38,282 nucleotides of DNA from an uncultured Alphaproteobacteria bacterium (GTDB lineage Bacteria > Pseudomonadota > Alphaproteobacteria > HIMB59): contig CABXVZ010000010.1 of assembly GCA_902515765.1 (NCBI GenBank), forward strand, positions 1 through 38,282. Reading direction: 5' to 3'. This document shows, piece by piece, positions 32,413-38,282 of the stretch. The notes below the pieces were generated by a model. The model had not been told where the DNA came from and made no database searches. It worked only from the letters and a program-made list of their open reading frames with translations. Positions within the stretch are counted from its first letter, which is position 1. Each line of letters opens with the position of its first letter. Made by a program: the position numbers and the translations under genes.

Positions 32413-32934
32413 ATGAGATCTCTTTTGACTTTCATTAGTGTCTTATTTATATCGAGTAATGTAATGGCAGATAATCTTCATAAATTTACTATTAATGATA
32501 TTGATGGCAATCTTATCAATTTAAATCAATTTAAGGGAAAACCCGTTCTTCTAATCAATACGGCTAGTCGATGTGGATTTACCAAGCAATATGCTAATCT
32601 CTCTAATCTTCATAGAGAATATTTTAAAAAAAATTTAGTTATTATTGGAACACCTTCTAATAGTTTTCGTCAAGAGTTAGATGAAGAAAAAGATGTCAAA
32701 GAATTTTGCCTTGTTAATTATGATACAAAATTCATTATTTCAGAAATTATCGATGTGAAAGGAAGTGCGGCACATCCTTTATATAAATGGATATCTGAAA
32801 CTTATGGAAAAACACCTAAGTGGAATTTTTTCAAATATTTGTTCGATGGTGAGGGAAATTTAGTAGAGAGTTGGTCTTCTATTACTAAGCCCGACAGCTC
32901 TCAAATTACTGACCAAATAGATAAAATTATTTAA
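32413..32934 (+). CDS. Exported glutathione-peroxidase-family protein
   Basis: A 173-residue thioredoxin-fold peroxidase with a signal peptide (MRSLLTFISVLFISSNVMA). The peroxidatic Cys is C54 in NTASRCGFTKQYANL and the Trp/Asn part is PKWNFFKYLFDGEG. In typical members the next motif is FPCNQFG, with the resolving Cys and the active-site Gln. Here it is TPSNSF, so both are missing. It could still reduce peroxides with another thiol donor, for example via the Cys in EFCLVN. It is the last gene of the plus-strand array, 26 bases after the enolase-like gene, and is followed by a strong terminator. Confidence 0.85.
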   Translation: MRSLLTFISVLFISSNVMADNLHKFTINDIDGNLINLNQFKGKPVLLINTASRCGFTKQYANLSNLHREYFKKNLVIIGTPSNSFRQELDEEKDVKEFCLVNYDTKFIISEIIDVKGSAAHPLYKWISETYGKTPKWNFFKYLFDGEGNLVESWSSITKPDSSQITDQIDKII

Positions 32935-32952
32935 TCCAATTTTTTTAGAAAA

Positions 32953-32977
32953 AAAAGGGCGCTAAGCGCGCCCTTTT
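32953..32977. terminator. Bidirectional intrinsic terminator
   Basis: AAAAGGGCGC (32953-32962) pairs with GCGCCCTTTT (32968-32977) around a five-base loop. On the plus strand it ends the array after the peroxidase gene. On the minus strand the run of A at 32949-32956 becomes a U tract that ends amtB. This is the strongest hairpin in the window. Confidence 0.9.
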
Positions 32978-33004
32978 GAAATTTAAACTTTAAAAGTTTA
33001 GAAT

Positions 33005-34312
33005 TTAGTTAAACTCAGGATAAGCCACAGTAGTTAACTCAGCTTTGTCTAATCCTACAGCTTCGGTTTCTTCGCTCACTCTGAGTCCAATTGTTCCTTT
33101 TAAGATAAAGAAACCAATGGCGCTGAGAGGAACAACCAATACTGCTGCCGCAACGATACCAATTATCTGAACGATAAAGTCTCCACCGCCAAAGATACCG
33201 ACTGCTAGAGTTCCCCAGATACCTGCAACTAAGTGAGCAGAGATAGCTCCTACCACATCATCAATTTTCATTTTATCAAGCATTGGGATGGCAATCGTAC
33301 AGACGATACCACCGATGGCTCCTATGATCATTGAAGTGAAGTGATTAGTTAAATCAGGACCGGCAGTAATAGCTACTAAACCTGCAATCGCTCCGTTTAA
33401 TGCAATTGATAAGTCTATTTTCTTATACATTAACTGAGATAGAATTATTGCTGCAACAACACCACCACAAGCTGCGATGTTTGTATTTACAACAACAATA
33501 GAGATTGCTACTGCATCTAAAGCACTACCTAAGGCCAACTGGGAACCACCGTTAAAGCCAAACCAACCGAACCAAAGAATAAATGTACCTAGTGCTGCTA
33601 ATGGCATATTAGCACCCGCTATTGGAGTAATTTTTCCATCTTTTCCGTATTTTCCAGCTCTTGGTCCTAAGATAAGACAACCGACAAGCGCTGCCCAACC
33701 TCCAACTGAGTGAACTATGGTAGATCCAGCGAAGTCAGAGAAACCCATTTCTGCTAACCAGCCGCCGCCCCAAGTCCATGAACCATATATAGGATAAATG
33801 ATACCTGTCATAATTGCCGCAAAAATCATAAATGGCCATACTTTAATTCTTTCAGCACAAGCACCTGATACAATAGATATTGCAGTGGCACAGAACACCA
33901 TTTGGAAGAACCAATCTGATGCTACTGAATAGCCAGTGTCAGCAATAGCTGCAACATTCTCTGCACCGTCTAAAAGAGCTAGTTCATCAGAAGAAGGATT
34001 ATAAAACATTCCCCCTAAGGAACCAATCCAACCCGATACGTCAACATACATTAAACTGTAGCCAACAAAGTAAAACATGATACCTGCGATTGAGTACAAA
34101 GCGATATTTTTTAATAGTATGGCAGATGTATTTTTCTTACGAACAAATCCTGCCTCGAGCATGGCAAAACCTAGAGCCATGAACATAACGAGAATTCCAC
34201 CAAATATGAAAAGGAATGTGTTAAAGACAAATGCTGTTTCAGCAGAAACTTCTGCACTTGCTATTCCTGATAGGAATAAAGTTGGAATAAGAAATGATAA
34301 TATTTTTTTCAT
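33005..34312 (-). CDS. amtB: Ammonium transporter
   Basis: A 435-residue Amt/Rh channel for ammonium uptake. It has a signal peptide (MKKILSFLIPTLFLSGIASA) and eleven membrane helices. The pore twin histidines lie in FAGSTIVHSVGGWAAL and GAISAHLVAGIWGTLAVG, and FVFNTFLFIFGGILVMFMALGFAMLEAG is the typical first helix region. A good ribosome site (AAGGGG) lies about nine bases before the start. glnK precedes it by nine bases, the classic pairing in which P-II blocks AmtB when nitrogen is plentiful. The C-terminal tail (EETEAVGLDKAELTTVAYPEF) would contact P-II. Confidence 0.97.
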   Translation of the reverse strand: MKKILSFLIPTLFLSGIASAEVSAETAFVFNTFLFIFGGILVMFMALGFAMLEAGFVRKKNTSAILLKNIALYSIAGIMFYFVGYSLMYVDVSGWIGSLGGMFYNPSSDELALLDGAENVAAIADTGYSVASDWFFQMVFCATAISIVSGACAERIKVWPFMIFAAIMTGIIYPIYGSWTWGGGWLAEMGFSDFAGSTIVHSVGGWAALVGCLILGPRAGKYGKDGKITPIAGANMPLAALGTFILWFGWFGFNGGSQLALGSALDAVAISIVVVNTNIAACGGVVAAIILSQLMYKKIDLSIALNGAIAGLVAITAGPDLTNHFTSMIIGAIGGIVCTIAIPMLDKMKIDDVVGAISAHLVAGIWGTLAVGIFGGGDFIVQIIGIVAAAVLVVPLSAIGFFILKGTIGLRVSEETEAVGLDKAELTTVAYPEFN

Positions 34313-34321
34313 AATGTCCCC

Positions 34322-34663
34322 TTATTTAATTGCCTCAGCGCCACGTTCGCCAGTACGAATTCGTACGACCTCTGACACTTCTGTTACGTAAATCTTGCCG
34401 TCACCAATTTTACCTGTTTTAACGGCATCAGAAATTGTTGTTATGACTTTTTCTACGTCTGCGGAGTCCACTAATACTTCCGCTCTTGATTTAGGAAGAA
34501 AGTGTACCTCATATTCTGCGCCTCGGTACAATTCAGTGTGGCCTTTCTGGCGCCCATATCCTTTAGCCTCAACGATTGTTAATCCCTGAATATCTACACC
34601 GGTTAGTGCCTGTCTCAGAGCCTCAACTTTGTCGGGCTTGATAATTGCTGTTACTAGTTTCAT
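34322..34663 (-). CDS. glnK: Nitrogen regulatory protein P-II
   Basis: A 113-residue P-II signal protein (112 is usual). It starts MKLVTAIIKPDKVEALRQAL. The T-loop includes GRQKGHTELYRGAEYEVHFLPK with the uridylylatable Y51, and the C-terminal signature is GKIGDGKIYVTEVSEVVRIRTGERG. It senses ATP/ADP and 2-oxoglutarate and here should gate AmtB, encoded nine bases downstream. A GAGG ribosome site precedes the start. Its upstream spacer (34664-34808, 145 bases) holds the promoter. No sigma-54 site (TGGCAC-N5-TTGC) was found there. GlnB and GlnK cannot be separated by sequence, and the name follows the amtB linkage. Confidence 0.96.
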   Translation of the reverse strand: MKLVTAIIKPDKVEALRQALTGVDIQGLTIVEAKGYGRQKGHTELYRGAEYEVHFLPKSRAEVLVDSADVEKVITTISDAVKTGKIGDGKIYVTEVSEVVRIRTGERGAEAIK

Positions 34664-34808
34664 TTTTACCTCACTAATTTTTTAGTAATGAATGGGTTAT
34701 AAATTCTGAATCAGAAAAAAAATAATGCTAAGAAGTAAAAGATACTATGCACTCAACGAATAGCTCAAGAATAACCAATAAAATTAGGCTTTTTTAAAGA
34801 TTTTTATA

Positions 34809-35948
34809 TTATGAGATAGCTATAGCTTTTTTAGGATCAAAGAAAGGCTTTTCAACAACAACTCCTTGTTGCTGACCAAAGTCAGTGTGTATCTCAACCA
34901 ACTGCCCTATTTCAATGAATTGAATACCTAACATAGCCAGAGCAATATTTTTTTTAAGTCTCGGGGAATAAACAGCAGAGGTAACTTTTCCCATAAATTT
35001 TCCATTTATGGATATTGGCCAGAAATTAGTATTGGGTCCCTTCAGAGAATCACATACTATTTCTAACCCAACTTGTTTTCTTTTAATTCCGTCTTGTTTA
35101 ATTTGGCGTAACGCTTCCTTACCGATAAAATTGATTTCATTATCAAGCGACACTAACCGATCCAAACCTAATTCAAAGGGATTAGTGTGGATATCTGCGT
35201 CTGCATGATAAGACAGCATTCCACCCTCAATTCGTCTAATACTAGAGGTATGCCCAGGTTGTAATCCGTATTCCTTACCTGCTGTCATTATGGCTTCCCA
35301 TAATCTATCACCCTGTGAACCATCCCTTAGAAATAATTCATAACCTAATTCGCTAGACCAACCTGTGCGAGATACCACTAATGGTATTCCCTCTAATTCA
35401 ATTTCTCTAAGCCAATAATATTTTAAATCCTTAATATTTTCTCCAAAGAGCTTTGCCATTATGTCACCTGATTTTGGTCCTTGAAGCTGAAGGGGAGAGA
35501 CATCTGGTTCTTGAATATTGACATTAAGACCTGAGTGAACAGCGACACCCTGAGCCCATAACAAAATATCGCTATCAGATAAGGATAACCAAAAATGATT
35601 TTCTGCTAATCGAAGAAGGACAGGATCATTAAGAATACCTCCTTTTTCATTAGTGATTAAAACATATTTACATTGACCCACTTCTAATTTTGATAGATCT
35701 CTGGGCGTTAGGAGTTGAATAAATTTATAGGCATCGGGACCAGTAATTTCTACCTGTCTTTCCACTGCTACATCGCAAAGAATTGCATCGTTGACTAAAT
35801 TCCAGAAGTTTTGCTCGGGATCCCCAAAATCTCTAGGAATATACATATGGTTATATACGGAAAAACCTGTTGCTCCCCATCGAACTGTTGCATCAAAGTA
35901 AGGTGATTTTCGAATTTGAGTCCCAAAACCAAAGTTTTTAGATGACAT
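34809..35948 (-). CDS. GcvT/DmdA-family aminomethyltransferase-like protein
   Basis: A 379-residue folate-dependent methyl- or aminomethyltransferase-family protein. It is clearly related to the DmdA at 27182 (YNHMYIPRDF, VAVERQVEITGPDAYKF, LTPRDLSKLE, LSDSDILLWAQG, RRIEGGMLSYHAD). It differs at places that mark DmdA: TGWSSELGYELFLRDGS for SGWSKQGGFEIYV, and GHTSSIRRIEGG for GCPNLIERIEGG. It therefore belongs to a sister group and probably demethylates another methylated amine or sulfonium compound. A good ribosome site GAGGAG precedes the start. It stands alone between the channel gene and the glnK-amtB promoter. Confidence 0.85.
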   Translation of the reverse strand: MSSKNFGFGTQIRKSPYFDATVRWGATGFSVYNHMYIPRDFGDPEQNFWNLVNDAILCDVAVERQVEITGPDAYKFIQLLTPRDLSKLEVGQCKYVLITNEKGGILNDPVLLRLAENHFWLSLSDSDILLWAQGVAVHSGLNVNIQEPDVSPLQLQGPKSGDIMAKLFGENIKDLKYYWLREIELEGIPLVVSRTGWSSELGYELFLRDGSQGDRLWEAIMTAGKEYGLQPGHTSSIRRIEGGMLSYHADADIHTNPFELGLDRLVSLDNEINFIGKEALRQIKQDGIKRKQVGLEIVCDSLKGPNTNFWPISINGKFMGKVTSAVYSPRLKKNIALAMLGIQFIEIGQLVEIHTDFGQQQGVVVEKPFFDPKKAIAIS

Positions 35949-36018
35949 CTCTACTCCTCATTAAAAGAAAAGAGACTAGACTAAAGAGGAAGAGCGAACA
36001 AGAATAGATTTTTATAAT

Positions 36019-36708
36019 CTAAAGTTTTTTCTGATTGATGACCACGTCCACCAAAACAGCGATAAGAAGATTGAGCATGGTAATGCCACAAATAATTATA
36101 AAACTAAATATATAAATCCACGCCCACCAATAAATATCTTGAAGTGGCAACATAACTTGCTCCCAAGAAGAAAGTGTTAATACCTGAAAAAGAGTTATCA
36201 TTGCTGTTCCAACATTTCCCCACCTGGCAGGGATATCCTCACTGAATAAAATGGATCCCATTGTCGCGTAGATATACAAAATAATAAATAAAAGAAGGCT
36301 CACATAAAATACACGTTTAACAGATTGAAGGAGTGCTTCAATTATCATTTTTAATTCTGGGATTACAGAGATTATTCTTAGAACTCGAAAAACCCTCAAA
36401 AGTCGAAGGAGAAGAAAACTAGAATTATTTGGTATAGGAATAAGAGATATGCAGACAATTATTGTGTCAAATATATTCCATCCATTTTTAAAAAATTGCG
36501 ATTTTTTAGGCTCACCAATAAATCGTATGGATATCTCAACTACAAAAAAAATTGTAATAGAGTAATCCAACAGACTAATAATCTGATTGGTGACATCAGA
36601 GAGTTCATATGTATTTACCCCAATTGTGAAGGCATTAAAAATAATGATTGTAATGACTAGTAATTGAAAAAATCTACTCTCTTTGAGTTTATAAAATATT
36701 TTATTCAT
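36019..36708 (-). CDS. Single-domain voltage-gated cation channel
   Basis: A 229-residue, six-helix ion channel of the bacterial Nav/ion-transporter type, which assembles as a tetramer. The voltage sensor S4 is LLRLLRVFRVLRIISVIPEL with R102, R105, R108 and R111 at every third position. The pore loop before S6 has TLFQVLTLSSWEQVMLP. Known bacterial sodium channels have TLESWAS or TLESWSM at this place. Here the acid is missing from the third position and E183 follows the Trp, so ion selectivity may differ. The C-terminus ends soon after S6, without the long coiled coil of NaChBac. Eight bases separate it from the SOUL gene. Confidence 0.85.
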   Translation of the reverse strand: MNKIFYKLKESRFFQLLVITIIIFNAFTIGVNTYELSDVTNQIISLLDYSITIFFVVEISIRFIGEPKKSQFFKNGWNIFDTIIVCISLIPIPNNSSFLLLRLLRVFRVLRIISVIPELKMIIEALLQSVKRVFYVSLLLFIILYIYATMGSILFSEDIPARWGNVGTAMITLFQVLTLSSWEQVMLPLQDIYWWAWIYIFSFIIICGITMLNLLIAVLVDVVINQKKL

Positions 36709-36716
36709 AGAGAGTT

Positions 36717-37265
36717 TTATTTATCCCAAAGAACTAAATACATTGCTTCATTTCTTCGAAGGTTAGGTAAGGTAAAAGGGCCGTCATAGGTTGCTTTTAT
36801 AGGCTGACTTGAAATATTAATATTATCTCTTTCTAAAGAAGATTTAAGAATTTGTGCATGTTTGTAAAAATTTTTATTTGAGGCAAACCCTGAATATTGA
36901 ATTACTGCAAAATATCCTGCATCTATAGTTGCTATTTCTAAGGAATTATCAGCTGGCAATGGTGCTGAAGAAGCATTAAAACGAGCGGGAAGATAAAACT
37001 GCATAACCATTTGATTATCATCCTGTAATTCAGTAACAGGGGTAGTCATTTCTATTTTTTTTCCTCCCTGATTTTGTCCCGATATATAATTAAAAAGTTT
37101 TCTAAAGCCACTATTTCCACTTTCATAGCGGGTCTGTATGACTATTCTTTCCTCGTAATAACGTATTTCAAAATTTTCACCTTTATGAACAACCTTGTAA
37201 CCTGCTTCTTCATAAGCCATAAGGTTTTGTATCATAAAACAAAATATTAATAAGTATCTAATCAA
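36717..37265 (-). CDS. SOUL-family heme-binding-like protein, exported
   Basis: A 182-residue protein with a signal peptide (MIRYLLIFCFMIQNLMA) and the SOUL/HBP fold. It shows YKVVHKGENFEIRYYEE, then FRKLFNYISGQNQGGKKIEMTTPVTE, the family signature near 55-80, and MQFYLPARF. Eukaryotic relatives bind heme or porphyrins. The bacterial proteins are poorly known, and no heme-ligating residue can be picked out with confidence. Its start overlaps the end of the SH3-type gene by eight bases, and the channel gene follows, so the three are probably one transcript. Confidence 0.85.
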   Translation of the reverse strand: MIRYLLIFCFMIQNLMAYEEAGYKVVHKGENFEIRYYEERIVIQTRYESGNSGFRKLFNYISGQNQGGKKIEMTTPVTELQDDNQMVMQFYLPARFNASSAPLPADNSLEIATIDAGYFAVIQYSGFASNKNFYKHAQILKSSLERDNINISSQPIKATYDGPFTLPNLRRNEAMYLVLWDK

Positions 37266-37788
37266 AATCTTTCTCTACCTCTTTGGGGTCATCTCCCCAA
37301 ACTCTCTCATCTCTTGGTATCCATCCTTTAATTTCATTTCGCTTTCCACTTAATATACTGATCTTAAACATTGTAGGAGTAACTTCTAGGAGATTAACTA
37401 TTTTTGGAGATAAAATCTCTCCTTTTTGAATAGTGAATAAGGAATTAGGATTAGTTGATTTTAGAGCATAAAGCTCTGTATCTTTTAGAATCAACAAAGA
37501 GCGTTTGCGGGTTAGCTGAGTGTGATAAATCCATCCCTGGATACCATTGAAAAGCTCGATGCGATACCAATCAATATAGTTACTGCCAATGCTTTGATGT
37601 TCTTCAATAACTTTAACCGCCATGCCCTTTTGAGTAAGAAAAAATTTTTCTGTTTGCTCCTTGAAATCTTGAATATCTGGGTAGTGTCTGAGCCAGGACT
37701 CGTTTTTAGATAAAGATTTATAGTAAGGGATATGGCTATCAGCCAGGCTCACCAAAGGGAACATTATTAAGATTAAATATTTAATCAT
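37258..37788 (-). CDS. Exported SH3-like domain protein
   Basis: A 176-residue protein with a signal peptide (MIKYLILIMFPLVSLADS) and two bacterial SH3-like modules. The first contains MAVKVIEEHQSIGSNYIDWYRIELFNGIQGWIYHTQLTRKR, the second KISILSGKRNEIKGWIPRDERVWGD. This is the SH3_4-type arrangement common in Alphaproteobacteria, thought to bind cell wall or partner peptides in the periplasm. It abuts the betA stop with no gap and overlaps the SOUL gene by eight bases. A specific role is not known. Confidence 0.78.
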   Translation of the reverse strand: MIKYLILIMFPLVSLADSHIPYYKSLSKNESWLRHYPDIQDFKEQTEKFFLTQKGMAVKVIEEHQSIGSNYIDWYRIELFNGIQGWIYHTQLTRKRSLLILKDTELYALKSTNPNSLFTIQKGEILSPKIVNLLEVTPTMFKISILSGKRNEIKGWIPRDERVWGDDPKEVEKDFD

Positions 37789-38282
37789 TTATCTTTGATT
37801 ATTTTGCCAGTCTGGATGAACAAAAGGTTTAAGATTTGAAGGGGTGAGCGGCGCCTTCCCTAAAATATGATCCGAAGCCTTTTCACCAGTCATGATTGAA
37901 GGAGAGTTTAGATTTCCATTGCAGATACGAGGAAAAATTGAAGAGTCAGCTAAGAAAAAATTGCTAAAACCCTTTACTTTACAATCATTTTCAACCACCG
38001 TTGTAGGGTCATCCCTTTGGCCCATCTTACAGGTGCCACAAGGATGGTAAGCACTTTCACAATTATTTCTTATAAATTCATTCAGGCCTTCATCTGATAC
38101 CACTTCGTTACCGGGTTGAATTTCACCTCCATTAAAAGGATCCATTGCCGATTGGGATAAAATCTCACGACTTAGACGCAGGGCTTTTCTAAATGTGGGG
38201 AAGTCTTCTTCATGAGACATATAATTAAATTTTATGATCGGTGCTTTTTGGGGATCTGAAGAGTTAATCTTTACATATCCTC
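37789..38282 (-). CDS. betA: Choline dehydrogenase (GMC oxidoreductase), C-terminal part
   Basis: The frame is open to the right edge of the window, so the 5' part lies outside. 164 residues are visible. They read GYVKINSSDPQKAPIIKFNYMSHEEDF at the edge, then CESAYHPCGTCKMGQ with the catalytic-region His, and GNLNSPSIMTGEKASDHILG with the conserved Asn and the FAD-binding C-terminal segment. These match BetA, the FAD enzyme that oxidises choline to betaine aldehyde and glycine betaine. An ATG at 38220 (MSHEED) is an internal methionine, not the true start. With ProXWV and the DmdA proteins it gives the window a strong osmolyte theme. Confidence 0.9.
   Translation of the reverse strand, partial: GYVKINSSDPQKAPIIKFNYMSHEEDFPTFRKALRLSREILSQSAMDPFNGGEIQPGNEVVSDEGLNEFIRNNCESAYHPCGTCKMGQRDDPTTVVENDCKVKGFSNFFLADSSIFPRICNGNLNSPSIMTGEKASDHILGKAPLTPSNLKPFVHPDWQNNQR

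Noticed and set aside
33477-33713. Plus-strand open frames inside amtB and glnK
   Set aside because: They are Pro/Ala/Asn-rich antisense shadows of strongly conserved genes.
34664-34808. Sigma-54 / NtrC-type promoter before glnK
   Set aside because: No TGGCAC-N5-TTGC(A/T) match on the minus strand; nitrogen control may use another route.
1-38282. tRNA, rRNA, CRISPR, insertion sequences and attachment sites
   Set aside because: No cloverleaf with the TTCGA-type arm, no regular spaced repeats, no transposase or integrase frame was seen on either strand.

Overview
The window is AT-rich (roughly one third G+C by eye) and gene-dense, with many 1-4 nt start/stop overlaps and few strong Shine-Dalgarno sites. 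Gene content (ProXWV osmolyte importer, DMSP demethylase DmdA with a paralogue, choline dehydrogenase, AmtB/P-II, SbmA-type transporter, CysE) points to a streamlined marine alphaproteobacterium, most likely SAR11 or an AT-rich relative such as the HIMB59/AEGEAN-169 lineages. The assignment is by family recognition only. An E. coli-type exonuclease I is a less typical member of that set. No rRNA, tRNA, CRISPR array or insertion sequence was seen, and no stretch over 300 bases lacks a gene.

Left part (1-5.6 kb): very AT-rich surface and envelope genes. On the minus strand are a partial glycosyltransferase, a TVP38/VTT membrane protein, CcdA, a Gfo/Idh/MocA oxidoreductase, a UDP-glucuronate decarboxylase-like epimerase and a sugar C-methyltransferase. 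A CDP-alcohol phosphatidyltransferase lies on the plus strand. The last three minus-strand genes look like one unit making an unusual sugar.

Middle (5.6-19.3 kb): mostly housekeeping genes. They include an overlapping MFS, DMT exporter, MutT and Leu/Phe/Val dehydrogenase operon, a TPR protein, MsrB, BioY, transaldolase, a tyrosine phosphatase-like protein, exonuclease I, RmlA-like nucleotidyltransferase, a CBS protein, an SbmA-like transporter, a GNAT acetyltransferase, serine acetyltransferase and an Ldh_2-family dehydrogenase. Three small genes are added here: a 27-residue very basic protein, a 53-residue Cys-rich protein and a 45-residue membrane peptide. A hairpin at 13007-13059 has a pyrimidine-rich, anti-Shine-Dalgarno-like loop.

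Right-centre (19.4-32.9 kb): thirteen consecutive plus-strand genes form the most interesting region. They are proX, proW, proV, an aldehyde dehydrogenase of the alpha-ketoglutaric-semialdehyde type, an M19 dipeptidase-like protein with altered metal ligands, an uncharacterised 551-residue protein, a probable DUF3726 protein, DmdA, an MFS transporter, RidA, a gamma-butyrobetaine-hydroxylase-like dioxygenase, a divergent enolase-superfamily enzyme and a glutathione-peroxidase-like protein. My reading is an osmolyte uptake and catabolism island. Import is by ProXWV, demethylation by DmdA, and the oxygenase, epimerase, dehydrogenase, RidA and unknown proteins would handle a betaine or imino-acid-type carbon skeleton. 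The substrate is not determined by the sequence.

Right end (32.9-38.3 kb): a bidirectional terminator, then minus-strand glnK-amtB, a second DmdA-family protein, a single-domain voltage-gated channel, a SOUL protein, an SH3-type exported protein and the 3' part of betA, whose 5' end lies outside the window.
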